Notes: generated by a model not told the origin, from the letters alone. DNA of 45,818 nt from an uncultured Alistipes sp. (GCA_900550375.1 URRP01000016.1:1-45818), one strand, 5' to 3'. Shown: positions 8,288 to 17,230, counted from the stretch's first letter. Translations and numbers: made by a program.

Positions 8288-11200
8288 TTAGAAAGTGATA
8301 TCGATGCCGAACATGAACGTCTTGGGCCACGGATAGTAGACGCGGTTGAACTCGGCGTGGCTCGAACGGTTGATAGCGGCCTCGGGGTCGACGTATTTGC
8401 TGTTCTTTTTAAGCGGCGACCAGTAGCAGAGGTTCTCGCCCGAGAAATAGACGCGGATCTGATCGATGCCGGCCTTTTTCGTGAGGCTCACGGGAATGGT
8501 ATATCCCACGGTCAGGTTCTTCAGACGCAGGTAGCGGATATTCTGCAGATAGTGGTCGTTGACCTTCGCGAGATAACCGCCCGTTGCGGAGTATGCGCGC
8601 GGCCGCGGGAAGTAAGCGTCGGGATTGTCTTCCGCCCATACCTTGTCGTGGAAATCGATCGGCATGAAGGAGAGATAGGATGCGGAGTAGCAGCCCCAGA
8701 AGTTCATCGTCTGGCCGTTGGGATACCAGTAGTGGTTGCCGGTGCCTTGGAAGAAGACCGAAGCGTCGAAGCCCATCCAGCGGATGCTGGCGTTGATGCC
8801 GTAGGAGAACGTCGGGCGCGAGTTGCCCAGAATCTTGCGGTCGCCCGGGTTATCGACGGTGTTGCCGCCGATGCCCCAGACGCCGTCGCCGTCCAGATCG
8901 AGGAATTTCAGGTCGCCGGCACGCCATCCGCCGGTCAGACGGCCGCTGCTGTAACTCAGATCGACCTCTTGGGCGTAGGCCTTCGCCTCTTCGTCGCTCT
9001 TGAAGAATCCGTCGGTGACGAAGCCCCAGATCTCGCCGATCTCCTTGCCTACATAGTAGTCCTTGGAGAACGTTTTGTCAGGGTTGTCGTATTTGGTGAT
9101 GACGCTCTTGTAGTCGCTGATGTTGACTCCGACGCTGTATTCGAACGGCTTGCCGGCCAGCTGGAACTGGTCGCGCCAGTTGACGGTGAGTTCATATCCC
9201 TTGGTGCGCAGGTCGGCGGAGTTCATATCGGGCGAATCGGCTCCGTAGACGCCGGGCAGCGCGATGCCTTCGGTCAGCATGTCCTTCGTATCGCGCATAT
9301 AGATGTCGGCCGTCAGGTTGAGGCGGTTACCCAACATCGCCACGTCGAGACCCAAGTCCCACTGCTGTGCGGTCTCCCATGTCAGGTCGGAAGCGATCGG
9401 ATCGCCCAGCGAAGAGTACTTGCCCACGCTGCCGTCACCGAAGGTGAAACTGCCGAAATCGTGGTTCGTAATCAATCGCAGGAATGTGTAGTAGGACGAT
9501 ACGTTCTGGTTGCCCAGCGAACCGAACGAAGCGCGCAGTTTGAGGTTGTCCACCACGTTCTTCGCGCGCCCGAAGAAGGGCTCTTCCGAGATGCGCCAGC
9601 CGACCGACGCCGAGGGGAACCAGCCCCATCGGCTGTTCTTTTCGAAACGTGACGTACCGTCGTAGCGGGCGCTCGCCTCGACGAGGTAACGGCCCTTGTA
9701 GTCGTAGTTGATACGGCCGAAGAAGCCCAGCAGGGCGTATTCGTTCTGACCGCCGCCGTAGGCGTTCTCGGAGGCGACTTTCGTCGCGAGGTTCAGGTCG
9801 TCCAGATCCACGGAGGAGAGCTGCTCGGCGCCGACGGAGATGTTCTTGCTGGCCCACGTCTCATAGTTCATACCGGCCGTTGCCGCGAGATGGTGCGCAC
9901 CGCCGAAGGTCTCGTCGTAGTTGGCGAAGACGTTGGTCGAATAGTAGTTGCGCGTCTTGACCTCCTCGTCGAGCCGGCTCAGACCGGCACCGGTATTGTA
10001 TTCGGCCATGGGTTCATCGGGATACATGCGGTAGGAGAGCGGCGAGCTTCTGCTCGTATTGCGCTCCTGATAGAGGCGGTAGGTGAAGTCGCCCGTGATG
10101 CTCAGCGTCTTGAGCGGCGTGATGACCAGTCGCGTGGTGTTCGAGAAATCGCTCCGGCGATCGACGTTGCGGTGCGTGCCCTCGTTGAGCATGATGTGGC
10201 GGCCGTTGGCGATCTTGTAGGTCTGATACGGCGAACTGTACAGCCACGACCCGTCGGGATTCTGCATCGGATAGCAGGCCAGTGCGTGAACGGAGCCGTA
10301 ACGCAACGTATTGTCGATACCGCTATCGCCCTGCGAGTTGTAGTTCGAACTGAAGAACGACGTGTTGTTCGAGAGCGTCGCCCACTTGTTGATCCGAAAA
10401 TCGATCTTCGAACGCAGGTTGTACTTGTTGTAGATGTCGGGGAATGCCCGCTGCATACCGGCCTGACGGTCGTAAGCGCCCGAAACGAGGTACTTGATGT
10501 CCTTCGTGCCGCCACTCAGCGATATGCTGTGCTGCTGCACGGGGCGCTTCTCGCGGAAGAGCATGTCCCACCAGTCGTTGTTGCCGTAGTAGACCCACTG
10601 CTTGCGGCCGTTGCGCACCTCTTCGACGACCCACGGACGGTCGGGGTGTTCGGTCTTGTCGTTCACACGCGCCAGCAGCTGCTGCATGTCGTTGTCGTTG
10701 TAGTTGATGTATTTCGCACCGCCGTTCTCGACCTGCCAGAAACGGTTGACCTCGTAAACCGACCAGTAACCGCGGTTTTCATAGTCGGTCGACGTCGTGG
10801 ATTCCTCCCAGCCGAAACGGCCGCTGTAACGTACCGTCGCCTTGCCGTCCTTGGCCGAACCGGATTTGGTCGTGACCAGAATGACGCCGAACGCCGCGCG
10901 GGCACCGTAGACGGCGGCGGCCGATGCGTCCTTGATGACCGAAATCGACTCGACGTCGTTGGGGTTGATGCGGTTCAGATCGCCCACGACCCCGTCGATC
11001 AGCACGAGCGGATCGGCCGAGTTGACCGAGTTCACGCCGCGGATGTTGATCGAGGGCGTACTGCCGGGCTTACCCGACGACGTGGTGATGTTCAGACCGG
11101 CGACCGAACCCTGAAGCATGTTGGTCACCGAGTGGGCGACGCGGTTCTCCAGCTCCTTGCTGCTCACCGTCGACACGGCGCCCGTCAGGTTGACGCGCTT

Positions 11201-11551
11201 CTGCGTACCGTAACCGATGACGACCGCCTCTTCGAGCTGGATGGCGTCTTCCTGAAGGAAGATCGTAACCTCGCTCTTCGACGCGGGAACCGTCACTTTC
11301 TGGGGAATATAGCCCAGATACGTGGCATTCAGAACTACCTCGCCCGATGGAATTTCGAGCGAGAAGCTGCCGTTTTCGGAGGTCGTAGTGCCTCTGGTCG
11401 TACCGTCGATCAGAACAGCTACTCCTACGATCGGCTGCTGCTGTGCATCGAGGACTTTTCCCGATACCGTTCTATTCTGGGCAAACAGGGTTAAGATGCC
11501 CCCTCCCACTGCCAAAGCCAGAGATAGAACCAATAGTCTAAATACTCTCAT
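8288..11551 (-). CDS. susC-like: SusC/RagA family TonB-dependent outer-membrane transporter
   Basis: This 1087-aa protein has a signal peptide (about 1-25), then a carboxypeptidase-regulatory-like beta domain (about 28-110, GKVLDAQQQPIVGVAVLIDG). A TonB-box/plug region follows (EEAVVIGYGTQKRVNLTGAV; SINIRGVNSVNSADPLVLID; SISVIKDASAAAVYGARAAF), then a long 22-strand barrel ending in an aromatic residue (GIDITF). It lacks the N-terminal FecR-interacting secretin/TonB short domain, so it is not an obvious anti-sigma-linked transporter. It would import a ligand across the outer membrane using TonB energy together with the following SusD. It is second in the operon, 45 nt after the metallophosphoesterase. 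Confidence 0.95.
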   Translation of the reverse strand: MRVFRLLVLSLALAVGGGILTLFAQNRTVSGKVLDAQQQPIVGVAVLIDGTTRGTTTSENGSFSLEIPSGEVVLNATYLGYIPQKVTVPASKSEVTIFLQEDAIQLEEAVVIGYGTQKRVNLTGAVSTVSSKELENRVAHSVTNMLQGSVAGLNITTSSGKPGSTPSINIRGVNSVNSADPLVLIDGVVGDLNRINPNDVESISVIKDASAAAVYGARAAFGVILVTTKSGSAKDGKATVRYSGRFGWEESTTSTDYENRGYWSVYEVNRFWQVENGGAKYINYNDNDMQQLLARVNDKTEHPDRPWVVEEVRNGRKQWVYYGNNDWWDMLFREKRPVQQHSISLSGGTKDIKYLVSGAYDRQAGMQRAFPDIYNKYNLRSKIDFRINKWATLSNNTSFFSSNYNSQGDSGIDNTLRYGSVHALACYPMQNPDGSWLYSSPYQTYKIANGRHIMLNEGTHRNVDRRSDFSNTTRLVITPLKTLSITGDFTYRLYQERNTSRSSPLSYRMYPDEPMAEYNTGAGLSRLDEEVKTRNYYSTNVFANYDETFGGAHHLAATAGMNYETWASKNISVGAEQLSSVDLDDLNLATKVASENAYGGGQNEYALLGFFGRINYDYKGRYLVEASARYDGTSRFEKNSRWGWFPSASVGWRISEEPFFGRAKNVVDNLKLRASFGSLGNQNVSSYYTFLRLITNHDFGSFTFGDGSVGKYSSLGDPIASDLTWETAQQWDLGLDVAMLGNRLNLTADIYMRDTKDMLTEGIALPGVYGADSPDMNSADLRTKGYELTVNWRDQFQLAGKPFEYSVGVNISDYKSVITKYDNPDKTFSKDYYVGKEIGEIWGFVTDGFFKSDEEAKAYAQEVDLSYSSGRLTGGWRAGDLKFLDLDGDGVWGIGGNTVDNPGDRKILGNSRPTFSYGINASIRWMGFDASVFFQGTGNHYWYPNGQTMNFWGCYSASYLSFMPIDFHDKVWAEDNPDAYFPRPRAYSATGGYLAKVNDHYLQNIRYLRLKNLTVGYTIPVSLTKKAGIDQIRVYFSGENLCYWSPLKKNSKYVDPEAAINRSSHAEFNRVYYPWPKTFMFGIDITF

Positions 11552-11596
11552 AAGAAGTAAAGTTTGGTTAATAAAAAGGTTAGTGTATTCCTGATG

Positions 11597-13564
11597 TTAT
11601 TTACATTTGTATGCGTCGGTGGAGAATGCCTTCGGGCGCTGCATTTTTTCGGTCCACGTGTGCCCGAATTCGTCTTGGACGGTGATCGTCAGATCGACGT
11701 CGGCATCGGCGGCTTTCACCTTGAAGAAATGCGTGTACAGGTCCGTGATGAACGACGGCGTCGAGGAGAGGCTGGGGTTGTTGAACCTCGGTACGGAGAG
11801 CGCTGCGATGTGGAGCGGGTCGTAGGCCCAGACCGGAGTCGGGGTCAGCGTGTTGCCGCCTTCGTCGACGACGCTCAGCGTCCAGTCTCGGTTCCAGTTC
11901 CAGATGTTGATGAGCACCTCGTTATTGCTGTTCTCGGGGTATGCATTGACGTATTTCTTATATTCATTCTGTACCGAGGCGGGGGCGCTCGCGGGCATTT
12001 GCGGGACATCGGACATCGAGAAATGTACGTTGTTCAGGTCGTAGCTGCGGAACTGGTACTCCTCGGGCCAGCCGGTGGCCTTGTAGAGCCATTTGAAGTC
12101 GGTTCCCGTTACATCCCAGATGGCATATCCGCCCGGGGCGCCGTCGGTGCTGACATGGACGCCAGGGGTGAGATGGCCCGACCACCACCATGAAGCGCAG
12201 ATCGAGCCGGAGTTGTGTTCGTGGAGATCGCGGCCGGCCGTGATGGCGTCCTGAGGTTTTACGTTGAAGATTTTATGCGTATGTCCCGTGATGAAATGGA
12301 CCTTGTACCCCTTCAGAACATCGAAAAAAGCGTTGGTATTGTCCGTATCGTGGTCGATCTTAAATCCTAAAACCGTGGGCGAGAAGATCTGTGCGTGCAT
12401 TGCAATGACCAGAGGCGTCGTCTTGGACACATGTGACAAATCTTTGGCAAGCCAGTCCAGCTGTTCGGTGGAGAGCCGTTTCACGTAATTGCGCGACGAG
12501 GTTCCGTCGTAATTGCTGCAATCGATATCGTCCATGACGACGTAATGCACTTGGCCGATATTGAACGAGTAGAACGTCGGAGCGATATTATCCACGTACT
12601 TGACGGCGGCCGAGTAATCCGTCATGGTCATGTAATCGTTGTCGTGGTTGCCCATCGTATGGAAAATCTGCAAATCTTTGACTTGCTGATTGATGGTGGT
12701 GAGATATTGGGGGAAATAATAGCTGTTGGAATACCAGTAGAGATCCCATGTCATATCGCCGAGCGTGATGCCGTACATCTTCTCTCTCTTGTGGGCGGCC
12801 ATATAGGCTTTCAGATCGGAGGTGAATTGGAAGAATTGTCCGGCGTCTCCGGTACGGTTGGCCAGATGCATATCGCCGAACAGGAAGACTTTATAGGTAT
12901 TCTGACCGGTTACTTTGCTGAGCGTGAAATCTTTCCGCTCGACAACCTTGGGTTGGCCTTTCAGACTTTGGTAGAAGAGCGGGCGAACGCCGTCGGAGGG
13001 CGCTTCGTAGCCGCTCGGAATGGAGATGAAGACATAGCCCCATTTTTTCTCCGACTTGAGTTCGTAGATTCCCTTGGTGTCGGTGACGGTCACCTCGTTG
13101 CCGTCCGACACCACGACGCCGGCCACGGGACCTTCCGCCGAAGATACGACGCCGTACACCGTAGTGCCCTCACTCGGTGTGAAATCCAGTTCGTCGACGA
13201 TGTTGATGTAGATTTTGCCGATCGATTTCTTGCGTGTGTCCCGTTTGATGTAAGCCGTGTAGGAGCCGGATTCGCACGCGTCGGCTAAACGGATGGTGAA
13301 ATTCTCAGAAGATACCCTGAGAATGGGACAGGGATAGGAAATTCCCCCCCCCTCCAAGATGAACGAATCGGAAGTCGCCGGCGCCTTGCCGTCGACGACC
13401 GTAAAGACGTGTTCGCCGCCTTTGGCTATGTCGATCGTCGTCGGAAGTTCGAACCGCACGTCGAAATTATCCGCCGGAGTCTCGTCGCCCTCTTTGCTGT
13501 TGCAGGCAATCAGGAGCGAGAAGATTGCGAATACCCCTAATAAATACGTTGTTGTACCTTTCAT
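11597..13564 (-). CDS. Calcineurin-like metallophosphoesterase lipoprotein
   Basis: This 655-aa lipoprotein starts at the ATG at 13564, giving MKGTTTYLLGVFAIFSLLIAC with lipobox LIAC (Cys21); an upstream in-frame start at 13600 would spoil the signal peptide. A carboxypeptidase-regulatory-like MetallophosN domain is at about 135-190. The metallophosphoesterase core has all the metal motifs in order: FGDMH (about 230), GDMTWD (about 269), GNHDND (about 305), a His in VIAMHAQIF, and GHTHK. A C-terminal beta domain, MetallophosC-like, follows. The family hydrolyses phosphomonoesters or phosphodiesters; the substrate cannot be read from sequence. It is first in an operon with susC, susD and a BACON lipoprotein, so I infer that it works outside the cytoplasmic membrane, removing phosphate from whatever SusCD imports. 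Confidence 0.88.
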   Translation of the reverse strand: MKGTTTYLLGVFAIFSLLIACNSKEGDETPADNFDVRFELPTTIDIAKGGEHVFTVVDGKAPATSDSFILEGGGISYPCPILRVSSENFTIRLADACESGSYTAYIKRDTRKKSIGKIYINIVDELDFTPSEGTTVYGVVSSAEGPVAGVVVSDGNEVTVTDTKGIYELKSEKKWGYVFISIPSGYEAPSDGVRPLFYQSLKGQPKVVERKDFTLSKVTGQNTYKVFLFGDMHLANRTGDAGQFFQFTSDLKAYMAAHKREKMYGITLGDMTWDLYWYSNSYYFPQYLTTINQQVKDLQIFHTMGNHDNDYMTMTDYSAAVKYVDNIAPTFYSFNIGQVHYVVMDDIDCSNYDGTSSRNYVKRLSTEQLDWLAKDLSHVSKTTPLVIAMHAQIFSPTVLGFKIDHDTDNTNAFFDVLKGYKVHFITGHTHKIFNVKPQDAITAGRDLHEHNSGSICASWWWSGHLTPGVHVSTDGAPGGYAIWDVTGTDFKWLYKATGWPEEYQFRSYDLNNVHFSMSDVPQMPASAPASVQNEYKKYVNAYPENSNNEVLINIWNWNRDWTLSVVDEGGNTLTPTPVWAYDPLHIAALSVPRFNNPSLSSTPSFITDLYTHFFKVKAADADVDLTITVQDEFGHTWTEKMQRPKAFSTDAYKCK

Positions 13565-13667
13565 TCGAAACTTTGTTTTTCGGAAGATAAGTGAGCGCAT
13601 AGAGCGCTGTTTTTACTTGTTTATATTGATATGCAGTATTTTGTGTGAGTTTTGTCTGCTTTCTGTT

Positions 13668-13688
13668 GTGGTTTCGTACTGAAACCAC
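13668..13688. promoter_or_regulatory. Perfect 8-bp inverted repeat upstream of SusCD operon
   Basis: GTGGTTTC, a 5-nt spacer GTACT, then GAAACCAC form a perfect palindrome about 105 nt upstream of the metallophosphoesterase start. A degenerate -7-like box (TAATTTCG, minus strand, 13693-13700) lies next to it. It could be an operator or a 5' UTR hairpin; the sequence alone cannot separate these. Confidence 0.4.
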
Positions 13689-13700
13689 TATACGAAATTA

Positions 13701-14304
13701 AAATTATTTGTTTGAAAAACCTAATTTATGGCAGATTTTTTATTATTTATTATTTTAAATATATTGATTAAAATTTTTATATATTCGGTTCGCGATCGCA
13801 GTAGGTGGTGATTCTGTTGTCGGAGAATCGGTTACGGGTCATTCGGATTGCGGATAGGGATTTCGGGTACAGGAGGGCTTCGAAATGACACTAAAAAAAT
13901 TAAGATAGTTCGGCTAACGAATATCCCTTCCAGTGAAAATGAGGGTTCGACATCGATAGAGGTCCGCTTTGTCCCGAGAAGGTTCCTTCACGCTCCGATC
14001 GAATCGAAAGCCGATCGGCAGAGGAGCCGAGTTCATCGTGCCGTCGGTCGGTAGAGGCGGATCTCCTCGGTCGGTAAATCGGAAAGAACGACCGTTCCGC
14101 CGGTTTCAACGAGGCGGGGTGCGAACGCCGGATCCGGTAGCTGTTTCGCACAGGCAGGCGGGGAGGACAGCGGTTTTGCGCAGGCGGGAGAGGGGGGGGC
14201 GGCTTCGCGCAGGCGGACAGGGCGTGCGGCGAAGATCCGATTCGGCGTTTCTGTGTCGCATTCGGACTTTTGTGCGAAAGTTCGAACCGCAGAGCGAAGA
14301 AAAG
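13701..14304. other. Divergent intergenic region, no gene seen
   Basis: This gap of about 600 bases lies between the SusCD operon and the plus-strand cluster. The first 100 bases are very AT-rich (promoter-like for the SusCD operon). The rest is GC-rich and holds the degenerate G-rich repeats at 14144-14229. Short frames in it show no recognisable protein features. Confidence 0.5.
14144..14229. repeat. Three degenerate ~29-bp G-rich tandem repeats
   Basis: Three adjacent copies (14144-14173, 14174-14202, 14203-14229) each begin TTTCGCACAGGC, TTTTGCGCAGGC or CTTCGCGCAGGC, then a G-rich tract ending in GCGG. The plus strand is strongly G-rich, including a run of nine G (14192 onward is G8-9). 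A recent slippage or duplication origin is likely. Confidence 0.55.
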
Positions 14305-14335
14305 TTTCATCGTTCGGATTTTTTTGTTATCTTTG
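14305..14335 (+). promoter_or_regulatory. Bacteroidetes promoter of small secreted protein gene
   Basis: TATCTTTG at 14328-14335 matches TAnnTTTG exactly. TTTC at 14305-14308 is a one-mismatch -33 element 19 nt away. The start of transcription should fall at about 14340-14343, on the ATG of the next gene. Confidence 0.65.
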
Positions 14336-14341
14336 TGTCCG

Positions 14342-14752
14342 ATGCATAAATGGCTCACCATATTGCTTGCTTGTATTGCCGTCCAGTTGGGCGGCGGGGA
14401 GATTACGGCTTCCGCATCGTCTGCTGTGAAGCAGTCGCCGGCGGTCGTTGCAGAGTCGGCGTCGCAGGAGAGTGAATTCAAAGCCGGCCGGCAGATGCTG
14501 GCCGACGCGATTACGGAGTACGCTTCCAATCCGGCGTATTCCAACTCTGGAACTGAGACGTTCGGCGGTTTGCAGCGCTGTCCCGTAACCATTCCCTCTG
14601 GAAACCATTTTATGCGATACGGCAGGTTGCCCGAGGCATCGTCGGACGACTCTTCGAGCCGTATTCCTTCTCATTTCAACACCCGAATACCTTGTGCCGT
14701 ACTGCATCCGGTAGACTATTATGTCTTCCGAATGCGTCGGCTGCTTATTTAA
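14342..14752 (+). CDS. Small secreted protein of unknown function
   Basis: This 136-aa protein has an N-terminal signal peptide (MHKWLTILLACIAVQLGGG) and a polar Ser/Ala-rich body. The C-terminal segment HPVDYYVFRMRRLLI ends in basic and aliphatic residues, and I recognise no family. It is bracketed by its own promoter (14305-14335) and a rho-independent terminator (14792-14819), so it is a single-gene unit. The ATG lies only 7 nt past the -7 box, so the message would be leaderless or nearly so. A frame start 24 codons upstream exists but lies before the promoter. An alternative reading is that the transcript works as an RNA and the frame is incidental. The signal peptide argues for a protein. 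Confidence 0.5.
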   Translation: MHKWLTILLACIAVQLGGGEITASASSAVKQSPAVVAESASQESEFKAGRQMLADAITEYASNPAYSNSGTETFGGLQRCPVTIPSGNHFMRYGRLPEASSDDSSSRIPSHFNTRIPCAVLHPVDYYVFRMRRLLI

Positions 14753-14791
14753 CCCGTCCTGTTCGTTGTCGATTCGACGGATTGGGAGATG

Positions 14792-14819
14792 CTCTCTGAA
14801 AAAGCAGAGAGTTTTTATT
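14792..14819 (+). terminator. Rho-independent terminator
   Basis: CTCTCTG and CAGAGAG form a perfect 7-bp stem (14792-14798 and 14805-14811) with a 6-nt A-rich loop, followed directly by TTTTTATT. It closes the small secreted-protein transcript about 40 nt after its stop codon. Confidence 0.85.
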
Positions 14820-14911
14820 AAGTAAGGGAGGGACGAAGCGATTGAAAAATCACCGGCGGGAACGTTCCGCAGGTTCGTCCTTATCCAAAATGGGTTAAAA
14901 AAAGTATTGGT

Positions 14912-15466
14912 ATGAATAAAAATCAAATGGCGGAGTTGCTGTATGCGCTGCCGGACGGAGTCGTTGTCAGAGGGCGTAAATCGTTGCTTCTGCCTTCGCT
15001 TCTGATTGTGACGGGTGTCGTATTGCTGATTGCAAACAGACTGTTGCCCGCGACCTCGGGGTATGAAGATCTGAAATCGGCGCTGGTGCTTTTCGGCGGC
15101 GTAATCTTTGTAGGAGGTGTGTTGTCCTTGATCGTCCGTCTGTTCGGCGGCAGCGGTATGCCGCTTTACGGTGAAAAACGGCTCCCGCTGATCTGGTCGG
15201 AGCGGTATTACTCCAAATCGGCCGCCGCCGCAGTGGCCAGTTGTCTGACGCGGCACGACTGGGCGCAGCTGCGCAGTATCGCGCAGAGCAATGTCCCTTC
15301 GGTGCGGCTTGTGGCTTACCACACTCCCGACGACGGGTTCATGGCGTGCCAAGCGTTCGAATACGTCGAGTTGGAAGAGCGCCCTCTTACGGAGTTGCAG
15401 ATCGTGCAGCGCCGTGGGGAGGTGCAGCAGAGTGTTCTGCCGGAGTTGGAGTCGGGGGCTGCGTGA
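14912..15466 (+). CDS. Two-TM membrane protein of unknown function
   Basis: This 184-aa protein has a short cytoplasmic N-terminus, two transmembrane segments at about 28-46 (LLLPSLLIVTGVVLLIANRL) and 57-80 (SALVLFGGVIFVGGVLSLIV), and a soluble C-terminal domain of about 100 residues (RYYSKSAAAAVASCLTRHDW; PDDGFMACQAFEYVELEE). I do not recognise the family. It precedes the cation/proton antiporter gene by 75 nt on the same strand and may be cotranscribed. The start at 14912 follows an A-rich stretch instead of a Shine-Dalgarno site, which is normal in Bacteroidetes. Confidence 0.7.
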   Translation: MNKNQMAELLYALPDGVVVRGRKSLLLPSLLIVTGVVLLIANRLLPATSGYEDLKSALVLFGGVIFVGGVLSLIVRLFGGSGMPLYGEKRLPLIWSERYYSKSAAAAVASCLTRHDWAQLRSIAQSNVPSVRLVAYHTPDDGFMACQAFEYVELEERPLTELQIVQRRGEVQQSVLPELESGAA

Positions 15467-15541
15467 CGGCGTTCGGCTCCCTGCGGATTGATTCGGGGGG
15501 GGGAGAACTCCGGCCGAATTGCCTGTAAAAAATAGAAAAAT

Positions 15542-17011
15542 ATGTTGTTGAATACTGAGAATATCATTTTGATCGGAGCGCTGCTGCTGTTGGTTTCCGT
15601 GTTTGCCGGAAAAGTGGCCTACCGTTTCGGCGCTCCGGCCCTGTTGTTGTTTCTCGGTGTCGGCATGTTGTTCGGATTGAGGATCATTTCGTTCAATTCG
15701 GTTCTCATCGCTCAGTTCGTGGGGATGATGGCTCTGTGCATCATCCTCTTCTCGGGCGGCATGGACACCCGCTACCGCGCTATTCGGCCCGTGATCGGGC
15801 CCGGTGTGGTGCTGGCGACGGTCGGTGTGGCGCTGACGGCGCTGATCGTGGCGGGATTCGTCTATGTCGTAGCGCCGTGGTGCAATGCGGAGATGTCGTT
15901 TCTGCTGGCGCTGCTTTTTGCGGCTACCATGTCTTCGACCGACTCGGCATCGGTATTCTCGATTCTGCGCAGCCGCCGGCAGGGACTGTGCGAGAATCTG
16001 AAGCCGCTGCTGGAGCTGGAGAGCGGCAGTAACGACCCGATGGCCTACATTCTGACCATTCTGCTGGTGGGGCTGCTGACGCCCGGCCAGAGCGTGAGCT
16101 TCGGGATGAGTTCCCTCTGGTTCGTCGTCGGGATGACCTTCGGCGTGCTCGCCGGCTACGGTTTCGGCCGTCTGGCCGTCTGGACGATCAACCGGATCAA
16201 CATCGAGAATCAGTCGCTCTATGCCGTGCTGCTGTTGGCCTTCGTCTTTCTGACCTTCTCGGTGACCGACTTGATTCGGGGTAACGGCTATCTGGCGGTC
16301 TATGTCGCGGGTCTGGTCGTAGGCAACTATCCGATCGTTCACAAGAAGACGCTCGGAACCTTTTTCGATGGGTTCACGTGGCTCTTTCAGGTGATCCTCT
16401 TCGTCACGCTGGGGCTATTGGTCAATATCGACGAACTGTTGCAGCCCGAAGTGCTGTTGCTGGGCACTCTGACGGGTCTGTTCATGATCTTTATCGCGCG
16501 TCCGGCTGCGGTTTTTCTGACCCTGCTGCCGTTTCGGCAATTTACGACCCGTGCACGCTTCTATGTTTCATGGGTGGGCCTGCGCGGTGCCGTGCCGATC
16601 ATCTTCGCCACCTATCCCGTCGTGGCCGGTGTGGAGGATTCATCGCTGCTGTTCAATATCGTCTTTTTCGTGACGCTGCTGTCACTGGCCCTGCAAGGTA
16701 CGACGGTCAGCCTGATGGCCGAGTGGCTGGGGCTGGCCTATCCCGAACGGGAACGCATCTTCAACGACGAGGTGATGAACCGGATGCTCGACGACGCGAC
16801 GACCGAGCTGACCGTCACCGAGGCGATGCTGGAGCCGGGGCATCATCTGCGCGACATCGTACTGCCGGCGGCGACGCTTGTGGTGATGGTGGCGCGCGAC
16901 GGAACGTTCTTCGTGCCCAAAGGCAATTCGGTGCTCCGTGTGGGCGACAAACTGCTGGTGGTGACCGAGAACAAATCGGAGGTGAAGTCGGTCGTTCAGC
17001 CGCAGGAGTAG
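15542..17011 (+). CDS. nhaP2: CPA1-family potassium/proton antiporter with TrkA-C domain (CvrA/NhaP2 type)
   Basis: This 489-aa inner-membrane antiporter has about 12-13 hydrophobic segments spanning residues 1-385. The CPA1 ion-path motifs are present: SSTDSASVFSILRSRR (TD pair) and ELESGSNDPMAYIL (ND pair). A re-entrant, Arg-containing region follows (YVSWVGLRGAVPIIFATYP), as in NhaP/CvrA proteins. The C-terminal 75 residues (AMLEPGHHLRDIVLPAATLV through RVGDKLLVVTE) form a TrkA-C/RCK_C ligand-sensing domain, which separates the NhaP2/CvrA class from plain NhaP. The likely role is K+ (or Na+)/H+ exchange in osmotic and pH homeostasis. The second RCK-type domain of E. coli CvrA is absent, so the protein is shorter at the C-terminus. 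Confidence 0.9.
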   Translation: MLLNTENIILIGALLLLVSVFAGKVAYRFGAPALLLFLGVGMLFGLRIISFNSVLIAQFVGMMALCIILFSGGMDTRYRAIRPVIGPGVVLATVGVALTALIVAGFVYVVAPWCNAEMSFLLALLFAATMSSTDSASVFSILRSRRQGLCENLKPLLELESGSNDPMAYILTILLVGLLTPGQSVSFGMSSLWFVVGMTFGVLAGYGFGRLAVWTINRINIENQSLYAVLLLAFVFLTFSVTDLIRGNGYLAVYVAGLVVGNYPIVHKKTLGTFFDGFTWLFQVILFVTLGLLVNIDELLQPEVLLLGTLTGLFMIFIARPAAVFLTLLPFRQFTTRARFYVSWVGLRGAVPIIFATYPVVAGVEDSSLLFNIVFFVTLLSLALQGTTVSLMAEWLGLAYPERERIFNDEVMNRMLDDATTELTVTEAMLEPGHHLRDIVLPAATLVVMVARDGTFFVPKGNSVLRVGDKLLVVTENKSEVKSVVQPQE

Positions 17012-17049
17012 GGCCTGCCGGCCGGTCCGGCGACTTCCCGAAAACGAGA

Positions 17050-17085
17050 TTCGCCCCTTCCGCAATTTGCTGCGGAGGGGGCGAA
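17050..17085 (+). terminator. Strong hairpin after the antiporter gene
   Basis: A 15-bp stem (17050-17064 with 17071-17085, a single G-T pair) with a 6-nt loop lies 38 nt after the antiporter stop. No T-run follows on the plus strand, so it is a terminator-like or 3'-end-stabilising hairpin, not a canonical terminator. Confidence 0.55.
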
Positions 17086-17230
17086 ATCGTGCCGGAACGC
17101 TTCGTTCGGGCGGATTATGCGGGGTCGAGCGCAAATTCCGGTGGAACATCATGCGCTATGCTTCGGTTTTTCATCTTCTTGCAAGGCGCCGACAGGCGAC
17201 GAGACTATCGACCGCTGCTGGAATGCCATC

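Noticed and set aside
14327..16342. 671-codon minus-strand frame opposite the antiporter region
   Set aside because: The product is Gln/Arg/His-rich low-complexity sequence and lies antisense to convincing membrane-protein genes.
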